9,077 bases of DNA from an uncultured Gemmobacter sp. (lineage in GTDB: Bacteria > Pseudomonadota > Alphaproteobacteria > Rhodobacterales > Rhodobacteraceae): contig CALKAA010000251.1 of assembly GCA_937983495.1 (NCBI GenBank), positions 1-9,077 of the forward strand. The letters run 5' to 3'. Positions within the stretch are counted from its first letter, which is position 1; each line of letters opens with the position of its first letter. This document shows, in pieces, positions 1 to 5,643 of this stretch. The notes under the pieces were generated by a model that worked only from the letters and a program-made list of their open reading frames with translations, was not told the origin of the DNA and did not search any database. The position numbers and the translations under genes are program-made.

Positions 1-1
1 C

Positions 2-232
2 GGTGCGCCCGAACTGGCTGAACTGGCCGGGCTGGATGACACCGCCTTTCGGGCGCGCTTTGCCGGCAGCCCGATCAAACGCATCGGGCGCGACCGCTTT
101 ATCCGTAATGTGCTGTATGCCATCGGCAATTCTGGCATGCCTGCCCTGCGCGCCAGCGCCGAGCCGCTGCGCCACGACCCCGACCCGACGGTGGCCGAGG
201 CCGCGCTTTGGGCCATCGCCCGCCTATCCTGA
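2..232 (+). CDS. queG: Epoxyqueuosine reductase QueG, C-terminal end (partial)
   Basis: The reading frame is open from the window edge and stops with TGA at 230-232, giving the last 76 residues. QueG is a cobalamin- and [4Fe-4S]-dependent cytoplasmic enzyme that reduces epoxyqueuosine to queuosine in the anticodon wobble position of certain tRNAs. The visible part carries the family's late motif FAGSPIKRIGRDRFIRNVLY (about residues 20-39 of the fragment), followed by AIGNSG and a C-terminal HEAT-like repeat with DPDPTVAEAALWAIARL, which is typical of the QueG tail. The iron-sulfur and cobalamin regions lie outside the window, so catalytic residues cannot be checked. A 64-base gap separates it from the next small gene on the same strand, so co-transcription is possible. 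The assignment is confident for a fragment. Confidence 0.9.
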   Translation, partial: GAPELAELAGLDDTAFRARFAGSPIKRIGRDRFIRNVLYAIGNSGMPALRASAEPLRHDPDPTVAEAALWAIARLS

Positions 233-296
233 CAGCGCCCTCTTGGGATAAGGCCGATTCGGCCCTATCTTGAAGGCAGCAAAGAGGGAGGCTCTC

Positions 297-479
297 ATGA
301 CCCGACATCTGGCCGACAAGCGCAAACTCAGCACCGGTGCCCGCCTGCGCGCGTTTTTGCGCCTCGCCCGGCCCGAAGGGCAAATCTGGCAAACGGTCTG
401 GCGCCAGCCCGTGCCGGTGCCCGCCAGCAACCGCCGCACGGTGGAGTTCCTGCGCATCGCGCGGGGCCGTCAGGTCTGA
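297..479 (+). CDS. Small basic protein of unknown function (60 aa)
   Basis: I do not recognise this protein. The chosen start is ATG 297, preceded by a good purine-rich ribosome site (GAGGGAG at 284-290). An in-frame TTG at 270 would add nine residues but has no better site. The 60-residue product is strongly basic and rich in arginine, with no cysteine, signal peptide or membrane segment. Its middle reads PEGQIWQTVWRQPVPVP, so a short amphipathic or nucleic-acid-binding peptide is conceivable, but that is a guess. It follows queG on the same strand by 64 bases. Its TGA at 477-479 directly abuts the stop of the convergent ohrR. Initiation signals and GC-rich codon choice support a real gene, but independent evidence is lacking. 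Confidence 0.55.
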   Translation: MTRHLADKRKLSTGARLRAFLRLARPEGQIWQTVWRQPVPVPASNRRTVEFLRIARGRQV

Positions 480-917
480 TCAGGACTGGATCGCCCGCAA
501 CCGGCTGCGCAGCGCCACCACATCCTCCAGCAGCGCCATCAACTCGGGATGCGGCGTGCCGATTTCCTCGACCAGGCAGCTTGTGACCTGCACCGCGGCG
601 GGCCGCAGGCCTTCAGCCTTGTCTGTCAGCGCCAGAATCACCTGCCGCTCGTCTTGCGGATCGCGCCGCCGCGTCACCAGCCCGGCCCCCTCCATACGTT
701 TCAGCATGGGGGTCAGAGTATTGCTTTCCAGTTGCAGGGCGGCGGCCAGCCGTGACATCGGCATTTCTGGCTGTTCCCAAAGCTGGGTCAGCACCAGAAA
801 TTGCGGATAAGTCAGGCCCAGTTCATCCAGCATGGGCTTGTAAGCCGCCTGCATGGCATGATTGGCCGAGTAAAGCGCAAAGCAAAGCATCTGCGAGAGG
901 GGGACAGGCTGTGTCAT
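480..917 (-). CDS. ohrR: OhrR, MarR-family organic peroxide-sensing repressor
   Basis: This 145-residue MarR-type winged-helix protein matches OhrR. OhrR represses ohr until organic hydroperoxides oxidise its N-terminal cysteine, which releases DNA. The peroxide-sensing Cys12 sits in LCFALYSANHAMQAAYKP. Tyr26 and Tyr37 keep the +14 and +25 spacing of B. subtilis OhrR Cys15/Tyr29/Tyr40. The recognition region follows (LAAALQLESNTLTPMLKRME, 57-76), then the wing with DPQDERQV (86-93). A second cysteine, Cys114 in VTSCLVEE, suggests the two-cysteine type, which forms an intersubunit disulfide. The start ATG (complement of 915-917) has a close GAGGGGG ribosome site. The gene is divergent from ohr, the usual arrangement, and the shared 112-base gap carries candidate operators. 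Family, partner and orientation all agree. Confidence 0.93.
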   Translation of the reverse strand: MTQPVPLSQMLCFALYSANHAMQAAYKPMLDELGLTYPQFLVLTQLWEQPEMPMSRLAAALQLESNTLTPMLKRMEGAGLVTRRRDPQDERQVILALTDKAEGLRPAAVQVTSCLVEEIGTPHPELMALLEDVVALRSRLRAIQS

Positions 918-938
918 ACCCCCTCATGTAAATCGTGC

Positions 939-951
939 GCGATTAAATCGC
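939..951. promoter_or_regulatory. Candidate OhrR operator 1
   Basis: This is a perfect inverted repeat, GCGATT-A-AATCGC, with a one-base centre. It lies 22 bases upstream of the ohrR start in the ohrR-ohr divergent gap. A second overlapping dyad shares the CGATT arm (AATCG 931-935 with CGATT 940-944). AT-centred short dyads in this position are typical for OhrR. Assignment to OhrR comes from location and symmetry, not from a binding test. Confidence 0.5.
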
Positions 952-992
952 AAGAGATTGACTCTCTGGCGCGCCGGGTGTAGGAGTCGGGC

Positions 993-1016
993 ATTAATTC
1001 AATCGGATTGATTAAT
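993..1016. promoter_or_regulatory. Candidate OhrR operator 2, next to ohr
   Basis: An AT-rich dyad has a perfect core CAATC-G-GATTG (1000-1010) flanked by ATTAAT on both sides, with one extra base on the left. It ends 14 bases before the ohr start and would block transcription or initiation of ohr when bound. Its AAT/ATT-rich half-sites resemble known OhrR boxes. It shares the short word AATCG with operator 1. Confidence 0.55.
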
Positions 1017-1029
1017 GGGGGTGAGGCAA

Positions 1030-1446
1030 ATGATGTATCAAACGATTGCCAAGGCGCAGGGGGGCGGGCGCAAGGGCCGGACAGAGCTTCTGGATGGGGG
1101 GCTTTACCTCTCGATGGATGTGCCGGCCGAGATGGGCGGCGAGGGCAATGGCAGCAATCCCGAACAGCTTTTCGCGCTGGGCTATGCGGCCTGCTATCTC
1201 GGGGCGCTGCGTTTTGTCGCCGGGGCTGAGAAACTCGGGGTCGTTCCCGCCGATGCCAGCGTCACGGCCGAGGTCGGTATCGGCCCGCGCGCCGAGGGCG
1301 GCTTTGGCATTTCCGCTACGCTGCGGGTGCGTCTGCCCGGTCTGGATTTCGAAAGTGCGCATCGCATCGCCGAACGTGGCCATTTCATCTGCCCCTATTC
1401 CAACGCGATCAAGGGCAATGTGCATGTCGTGACCATCCTCGAATGA
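1030..1446 (+). CDS. ohr: Ohr, organic hydroperoxide resistance peroxidase
   Basis: Ohr is a cytoplasmic thiol peroxidase of the OsmC/Ohr fold that reduces organic (fatty-acid) hydroperoxides using lipoylated proteins. The 138-residue product is normal family length. The peroxidatic cysteine is Cys55 in the family motif GSNPEQLFALGYAAC, and the resolving cysteine is Cys121 in CPYSNAIKGN. The catalytic arginine (Arg17 in GRKGRTE) and glutamate (Glu45 in NPEQ) are also present, so the active site looks complete. ATG 1030 or 1033 is preferred because GGGGTGAGG at 1017-1025 makes a ribosome site. An upstream in-frame ATG at 1015 overlaps the operator dyad and is less likely. The gene is divergent from its regulator ohrR, so peroxide-inducible expression is expected. 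Confidence is high. Confidence 0.95.
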   Translation: MMYQTIAKAQGGGRKGRTELLDGGLYLSMDVPAEMGGEGNGSNPEQLFALGYAACYLGALRFVAGAEKLGVVPADASVTAEVGIGPRAEGGFGISATLRVRLPGLDFESAHRIAERGHFICPYSNAIKGNVHVVTILE

Positions 1447-1484
1447 TGGACTTGGGCACCGCCTTGCGCTAGGCAGGCGGCGTC

Positions 1485-3143
1485 ATGACCCAGCAAAACA
1501 CTCAGACACCCAGACGGCATCTGTTCCGGCTTGATGGCTGGAGCCTGATGGCCGGGCTGATCGCCCTGCTGGTGCTGGCCCCCATTGTCTCGGTGGTCTG
1601 GATCGCTTTTCACCCGACCGAGAATATCTGGCCCCATCTCCTGGCCACTGTCATGCCGCGCTATATGGCGGCCACGCTGACCATGATGCTGGGCGTGGGG
1701 GTGATCACCGCCGCTGTCGGCACGGGGGCTGCCTGGCTGGTGACGCTCTACCGCTTTCCGGGGTCGGGCTGGCTCACCTGGGCGCTTTTGTTCCCGCTTG
1801 CGGTGCCGGCCTATGTCGGGGCCTATGCGCTGGTCGATTTCTTCGATTATTCCGGTGCCTTGCAGGTCGCGCTGCGGGGTTTGACCGGCTGGCAAAGCCC
1901 GGGGGAGTATTGGTTCCCCAGGGTGCGCTCGCAAGGCGCGGCTATCGTGGTGCTGTCCGCAGCCCTTTACCCTTACGTCTATCTGCTGGCGCGGCAGGCC
2001 TTCCGCGAGCAATCGGGCGGCTCCTATGAGGTCGCGCGCGCACTGGGGGCCGGGCCATGGGGCGTGTTCTGGCGCGTGGGCCTGCCGCTGGCGCGGCCCT
2101 CCATCGCCGCCGGGGTCGCCTTGGCGCTGATGGAGACCGTGGCCGATTATGGCACCGTCACCCATTTCGGCGTGCAGACGCTGACAACGGGCATTTTCAC
2201 CACATGGCTGACCGCTGGCAATGCCGGGGGGGCGGCGCAGATCGCGGGCGTGTCGCTCTCGATGATCGTGCTGCTGCTGGCGGTCGAACGCTTTGGCCGC
2301 CGCCGCGCGCGCTTTCACGGCTCGGCCCGGCAGATGCGACCGGTGGTGGCGCAGCCCCTGCGCGGCTGGCGCGGCGCGCTGGCCTTTGCTGCCTGTGCCA
2401 TGCCTTTTGCCGTGGGCTTTGTGCTGCCGGTTGGCGTGATGCTCTCCCATGCGCTGCGCAAGCCCGAAGCCTGGATCGAGCCGGGCCTCCTGCGCGCGCT
2501 TTGGGCCACGCTCACCGTAGGAGGATCGGCGGCGGTGCTGACGGTCGCGGCGGCGGTGGTCTTTGTCTATGGGCTGCGTATGGCCGGGCGGGGCCTGCCG
2601 CGTTGGATCTTGCCCGCCACGGCGTTGGGCTATGCCGCGCCGGGGGCGGTGCTGGCGCTAGGCATTCTGGTGCCGTTGGCCGCCCTCGATCACCACCTGG
2701 CCGATGCCGTGCTGGCGCTGACCGGGCATGACCCCGGCCTTCTGCTCACTGGCACTTCTGCCGCCATCGTTCTGGCCTTCTGCCTGCGGTTTTTCGGCAT
2801 TGCCCAAGGCGCGGTGGATGCCGCCTTTGGCCGCATCTCGCCCAACCTGCCGCTGGCTGCCCGCGCTCTGGGCCGTCCCTCCGGCGCGGTTCTGCGCGAG
2901 ATTTACCTGCCGCTGATGCGCGGCTCGGTCGGCATGGCGCTGCTGGTGGTCTTTGTCGATTGCGTGAAGGAACTGCCCGCCACCCTGCTGCTGCGCCCTT
3001 TCAATTTCAACACCCTCGCCACCCGCACGCAAGAACTCGCCAGCCTCGAAAAACTGGGCGAAGCCGCGCCCGCGGCGCTGCTGGTCATGGCCGTCGGGCT
3101 GGTGGCCGTGATCGGCATGGCCCGGGTCGAGGCGCGGCGATAA
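1485..3143 (+). CDS. fbpB: FbpB/SfuB-type iron(III) ABC transporter permease
   Basis: This 552-residue inner-membrane protein is the duplicated permease of a ferric-iron ABC importer. It has two homologous halves, each with several hydrophobic segments (for example 20-42, 64-86, 96-120, 152-170 and 205-220; then 297-321, 344-364, 374-401, 422-440, 480-500 and 528-545). Each half carries an EAA loop that contacts the ATPase: EVARALGAGPWGVFWRVGLP (182-201) and AARALGRPSGAVLREIYLP (458-476). The C-terminal block KELPATLLLRPFNFNTLATR (495-514) is diagnostic of the FbpB/SfuB/HitB group. The start ATG 1485 has only a weak GC-rich site upstream. It begins 38 bases after ohr, with a small 6-bp hairpin (1459-1480) between. 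The cognate periplasmic binding protein and ATPase are not in the window. Related thiamine or phosphonate permeases are less likely given the C-terminal block. Confidence 0.88.
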   Translation: MTQQNTQTPRRHLFRLDGWSLMAGLIALLVLAPIVSVVWIAFHPTENIWPHLLATVMPRYMAATLTMMLGVGVITAAVGTGAAWLVTLYRFPGSGWLTWALLFPLAVPAYVGAYALVDFFDYSGALQVALRGLTGWQSPGEYWFPRVRSQGAAIVVLSAALYPYVYLLARQAFREQSGGSYEVARALGAGPWGVFWRVGLPLARPSIAAGVALALMETVADYGTVTHFGVQTLTTGIFTTWLTAGNAGGAAQIAGVSLSMIVLLLAVERFGRRRARFHGSARQMRPVVAQPLRGWRGALAFAACAMPFAVGFVLPVGVMLSHALRKPEAWIEPGLLRALWATLTVGGSAAVLTVAAAVVFVYGLRMAGRGLPRWILPATALGYAAPGAVLALGILVPLAALDHHLADAVLALTGHDPGLLLTGTSAAIVLAFCLRFFGIAQGAVDAAFGRISPNLPLAARALGRPSGAVLREIYLPLMRGSVGMALLVVFVDCVKELPATLLLRPFNFNTLATRTQELASLEKLGEAAPAALLVMAVGLVAVIGMARVEARR

Positions 3144-3174
3144 GGGCAGCGCCAGACGCATCGCCCAGCGTTTT
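3144..3174 (+). terminator. Possible terminator after the iron permease
   Basis: Directly after the permease stop, GGGC (3144-3147) can pair with GCCC (3163-3166), and inside it GCG can pair with CGC around a CCAGA loop. A run of four T follows at 3171-3174. The stem is short and interrupted and the T-run is offset, so this is only a weak candidate. Confidence 0.3.
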
Positions 3175-3290
3175 CATGATCCGATCGTATCAATCCGAAG
3201 GGTGTTCGTTGCCATGGCAGGCTTTGCTTCTTACTGAATTTTCAGGGCAGGTATGTTGGTTGAGACGAATGCAGCAAAGGATGACTTTCT

Positions 3291-3341
3291 GCCGGCAGGG
3301 TCTGCACTCTGGCCGCCAGCAGGGCTTGAAACCCTGCCAGC
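3291..3341. repeat. Branched inverted repeat in gene-free DNA
   Basis: The arms 3291-3301 and 3331-3341 pair over 10 of 11 positions, with core GGCAGGGT against ACCCTGCC. Inside the 29-base loop, CTGG (3309-3312) pairs with CCAG (3316-3319). This gives a two-level stem in RNA or a cruciform in DNA. No T-run follows on either strand, so it is not a standard terminator. Confidence 0.5.
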
Positions 3342-3363
3342 CCAGCCATGATCCCCATGGTTC

Positions 3364-3382
3364 GCGGCTTGGCGCAAGCCGC
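3364..3382. repeat. Perfect 8-bp hairpin
   Basis: GCGGCTTG (3364-3371) and CAAGCCGC (3375-3382) are perfect reverse complements around a three-base GCG loop. The self-complementary CTGCGCGCAG follows immediately at 3383-3392. There is no U-tract. It may end a transcript or be part of a structured RNA; its role is unknown. Confidence 0.55.
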
Positions 3383-3396
3383 CTGCGCGCAGCGCT

Positions 3397-3422
3397 GACA
3401 AGGCACCGGGACAAGGCACCGG
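3397..3422. repeat. 13-bp tandem duplication
   Basis: GACAAGGCACCGG occurs twice, perfectly and head to tail (3397-3409 and 3410-3422). Two copies suggest a recent slippage duplication. No protein-binding role can be inferred. Confidence 0.8.
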
Positions 3423-3496
3423 ATCGTCGGTGTTCGTGACGGCGCGGCATGACGGACATCGCCTTCCCCCGCGCAACATCCTGAAGAGAAAAGCCC

Positions 3497-3814
3497 ATGG
3501 CAAGAGACGCGATCTGTATCGACAAGGTATCGGCAAAGCGGCTTCTTCTTGATGCCATTGCAACTGGGGATCATGCCGCCTGGCTCTGGATCATGTCAGA
3601 GTTTGGCGATGACCACCGGCCTGTCATCTCTCTGTCCGGCCATGAACCGGATGCGATGGATCGCATTCTGTCTTTCTGCGCCGATCATCACCTGCTGACC
3701 GAAAAAGAGATTGTCGATTTCGCCGTCTGGAACACGCGCCAGAAACTGCGTGGCGGGCAGGGGCGGCCAATCCAACCCGCAAAGGGCCAGATGCCGCCGC
3801 TGACTGTGGTTTAG
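3497..3814 (+). CDS. Hypothetical protein of unknown function (105 aa)
   Basis: I do not recognise this protein. ATG 3497 has a purine-rich stretch (GAAGAGAAAA, 3483-3492) at workable distance, and the stop is TAG 3812-3814. The 105-residue product is probably soluble and mostly helical up to about residue 85. It has two cysteines (7 and 61), aromatic-rich stretches such as HAAWLWIMSEFGDDH (26-40) and DFAVWNTRQKL, and a low-complexity glycine/proline-rich tail from about 86. It has no signal peptide or membrane segment. It lies 109 bases upstream of the DUF1963-like gene on the same strand, so the two may be expressed together, though the spacing also allows a separate promoter. The coding call rests on start context, length and a non-accidental amino-acid mix. 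Confidence 0.6.
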   Translation: MARDAICIDKVSAKRLLLDAIATGDHAAWLWIMSEFGDDHRPVISLSGHEPDAMDRILSFCADHHLLTEKEIVDFAVWNTRQKLRGGQGRPIQPAKGQMPPLTVV

Positions 3815-3900
3815 GCGATACGTCGCTTGAACCTCTGGCGGTGACGGGTCGCCAAGCCTGGGGCAGATCTTGTGATGGCGTGCAGGCTGTCCTAACGTCG

Positions 3901-3913
3901 CCTGATCGTCAGG
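3901..3913 (+). promoter_or_regulatory. Small hairpin overlapping the ribosome site of the DUF1963-like gene
   Basis: CCTGA (3901-3905) and TCAGG (3909-3913) form a perfect 5-bp stem with a TCG loop. The right arm includes the first three bases of the AGGAG ribosome site (3911-3915), eight bases before ATG 3924. In mRNA it could modestly limit initiation. The stem is short and could be chance. Confidence 0.35.
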
Positions 3914-3923
3914 AGTCAGTTTC

Positions 3924-5447
3924 ATGAAATTTTTCAGAAATATGTTCGGCCGCAAAACCCCCGAAACCCAATCGGTGATCCTTCTGCGACAGGTGCCGAT
4001 CCGCTTTGAGGAACCGGTCCGTTCCTGGCTCGGCGGGCTGCCGCAGATGCCGGAAAACATCATCTGGCCCCGGACCGAGGACGGTGCGCCGTTGCAGTTT
4101 GTGGCGCAGGTCTGTTGTGCCGATCTGCCAGGCGCGATCTGGGCGGGGCTCGGGCCACGGACGGGCTGGCTTCTGCTCTTTGTCGACGGGTATTCGATGG
4201 AGGATCAGAGCCACGGCGGCAATGTGCAGGTGCTGCATGTTCAGAACCTCGGGCCAGAACGTGAGCCGCCGGAGGATATGGGCACCTATCGCCACGCGAT
4301 GAATGATTACATCGACTATCACACCCCGATCATCCGCCCCGGCATTCCGAAGATGTGGCGGCGCTGGCCGGTGGATATTGTCGTGCAGGACGTGCCGCCG
4401 CCATTCCAGGAAGACGGCGAGACGATCTGGGCACCGAAGCCGGTGGATGCCGAGGCGCTGTATGGCGGGGCGGCGGTGAACCGGTCCTATCTGCGCCTGA
4501 CCGTGGGGGAGAGCACGCGCCCCCTGACCTGGCGGGGGGTCTTGCATCTGCTGGACGGTCTGGTGAATGGCATGGACTCGGATCTGCGTCGGGCGCGGAC
4601 TGCACCGGCGCAGGGCGCAGCCCCGGACTTGCCGGAGGGCTTTGTTGCAAACGCCGTCGCCGCGGCAAGGCTCACGCGCGAGCAGGCCGCCGAAGACATC
4701 CGCCAAACCGAAGCGCAGATGGAGGAGATACGCGCGCAGCAACCGGCCGACATGGCCAGGATACTGGCAGGCAAGCAGGACTGGATTTCGCAGCAACAGC
4801 AGTCCATCGCCTTTAACGACAAACGCCTGGCGGATATAGAGGCCTATACCGGGCCGGGTGGCGATGCGTTGCTCGCTGCCGAGGTGGCGCGGTTCGCCGA
4901 AGCGCAGCGCCTCTGGCTGCTGGCGCTTCCGGAGAAGATCGCTGCGCTGCGCACGGAAATCCTGTCCCGCGATCTGGACGCGGCCTTGCCGGGTGACGCG
5001 TGGGAGCGCATCCGCTCGCGGCTGACGGCAGAGCGCACGGTGAGTTGGTATCTGGATATCAGGGGGAAATCGGCGCGCAAACTTGAAGACGATCTGCTGT
5101 CCAGATACCCGCGAGCAATGGAATTTGCGCTGCGGGAGGATGTGCTGGACCTTTACACCCGCGATGCGGCGGGGCGTGCCATGATCCCGCCGGAACTGCT
5201 GGCAGAGCTGGAGCCCCTGGTCCGCGACATCGGCTGCGGGACGGCGCCGCACCGGATGGGCGGGCCGCATGATGTCGTGCAGAGCATGGACGAGCCAGGG
5301 GATATGAAGCTGCTGTTCCAGATATTCTCGGATTACCCGATGGGCTGGATGTGGGCCGATGTGGGAGGCTTGTTCGTCCAGATCAGAAGTGACGACCTGC
5401 GCGCGGGGCGGTTCGACCAGATCAAAGCCTGGATGGATGGGGGCTGA
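3924..5447 (+). CDS. DUF1963 (YwqG-like) protein with a large helical insert
   Basis: This 507-residue protein carries sequence of the DUF1963/YwqG family, whose biochemical role is not established. The N-terminal hallmark is about residues 33-85: SWLGGLPQMPENIIWPR (34-50), then GAPLQFVAQVCCADLPG and a hydrophobic strand GWLLLFVDGY (81-90). The family's closing signature appears only near the C-terminus: APHRMGGPHDVVQS (441-454), MKLLFQIFSD (461-470) and MWADVGGLFVQIRSDDL (476-492). In between, about residues 240-435 are charged, glutamine- and alanine-rich and probably helical, with a coiled-coil-like stretch around 250-305. The total is about twice a usual YwqG protein. AGGAG at 3911-3915 supports ATG 3924. 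There is no signal peptide, so it is probably cytoplasmic. Family membership is fairly sure; function is unknown. Confidence 0.75.
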   Translation: MKFFRNMFGRKTPETQSVILLRQVPIRFEEPVRSWLGGLPQMPENIIWPRTEDGAPLQFVAQVCCADLPGAIWAGLGPRTGWLLLFVDGYSMEDQSHGGNVQVLHVQNLGPEREPPEDMGTYRHAMNDYIDYHTPIIRPGIPKMWRRWPVDIVVQDVPPPFQEDGETIWAPKPVDAEALYGGAAVNRSYLRLTVGESTRPLTWRGVLHLLDGLVNGMDSDLRRARTAPAQGAAPDLPEGFVANAVAAARLTREQAAEDIRQTEAQMEEIRAQQPADMARILAGKQDWISQQQQSIAFNDKRLADIEAYTGPGGDALLAAEVARFAEAQRLWLLALPEKIAALRTEILSRDLDAALPGDAWERIRSRLTAERTVSWYLDIRGKSARKLEDDLLSRYPRAMEFALREDVLDLYTRDAAGRAMIPPELLAELEPLVRDIGCGTAPHRMGGPHDVVQSMDEPGDMKLLFQIFSDYPMGWMWADVGGLFVQIRSDDLRAGRFDQIKAWMDGG

Positions 5448-5533
5448 TCACCTCGGTGGCGCCCCGTCTGGTTCGCCAGCATCCGTTCGGGCGCTGCATG
5501 GCGCGCACATGCCAGCCTGATGGCCCCCCCTCA

Positions 5534-5550
5534 AGCGGGCCATTCCCGCT
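5534..5550. terminator. Possible bidirectional stop hairpin
   Basis: AGCGGG (5534-5539) and CCCGCT (5545-5550) form a perfect 6-bp GC-rich stem around CCATT, lying between two convergent genes. Neither strand has a following T-run, so it would be a non-canonical terminator at best. Confidence 0.3.
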
Positions 5551-5588
5551 GTCGCCTTGCGCTGAACTGACACCATGCACCCCGTTCA

Positions 5589-5634
5589 GGCAGCGCAGGC
5601 AGACCGGCAGCGCAGGCAGACCGGCAGCGCAGGC
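5589..5634. repeat. 17-bp tandem repeat, 2.7 copies, just past luxI
   Basis: The unit GGCAGCGCAGGCAGACC occurs perfectly at 5589-5605 and 5606-5622, with a 12-base partial copy at 5623-5634. It starts nine bases beyond the luxI stop on the luxI mRNA side. The perfect copies point to recent slippage and possible length variation between strains. There are no spacers, so it is not CRISPR. Confidence 0.85.
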
Positions 5635-5643
5635 CGATGATGG

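Larger units (their letters stand above)
3144..3496. other. 353-base intergenic region with hairpins, no convincing gene
   Basis: No reading frame here has a good start site plus recognisable protein content. Several overlapping minus-strand frames (between about 3190 and 3574) are cysteine- and arginine-rich, mutually incompatible and look accidental. The region contains the possible terminator at its left end, a branched inverted repeat (3291-3341), a tight 8-bp hairpin (3364-3382) next to the palindrome CTGCGCGCAG (3383-3392), and a 13-bp tandem duplication (3397-3422). It could hold a small RNA or the decayed end of an insertion, but neither is shown. Confidence 0.5.
5448..5643. other. 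Convergent intergenic region between the DUF1963-like gene and luxI
   Basis: These 196 bases hold no credible gene. They contain small hairpins (CTGG-TTCG-CCAG at 5468-5479; AGCGGG/CCCGCT at 5534-5550; CTGAAC/GTTCAG at 5562-5567 and 5584-5589) and a 17-bp tandem repeat at 5589-5634. Both flanking genes end here, so transcription stop signals are expected. None has a clear U-tract. Confidence 0.5.

Noticed and set aside
1395..2450. 351-residue minus-strand frame
   Set aside because: It lies opposite ohr and the iron permease, with low-complexity His/Gln/Arg/Gly composition typical of an antisense frame in GC-rich DNA.
3320..3340. Weak likeness to the tRNA-Arg 3' end, considered as a left att site
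   Set aside because: Only a few scattered bases match (CTTGAAACC versus CTTGAACC); this is far short of an att core.
3190..3574. Three overlapping minus-strand frames of 110-122 residues
   Set aside because: They are mutually overlapping in different frames, lack ribosome sites and recognisable content, and conflict with the start of the 105-aa gene.
3909..5270. 453-residue minus-strand frame
   Set aside because: It is antisense to the DUF1963-like gene, which has a clear ribosome site and family motifs. The arginine/histidine-rich content is accidental.
5589..5634. Short tandem repeat considered as CRISPR
   Set aside because: Units are directly adjacent with no spacers, and no cas genes are present.
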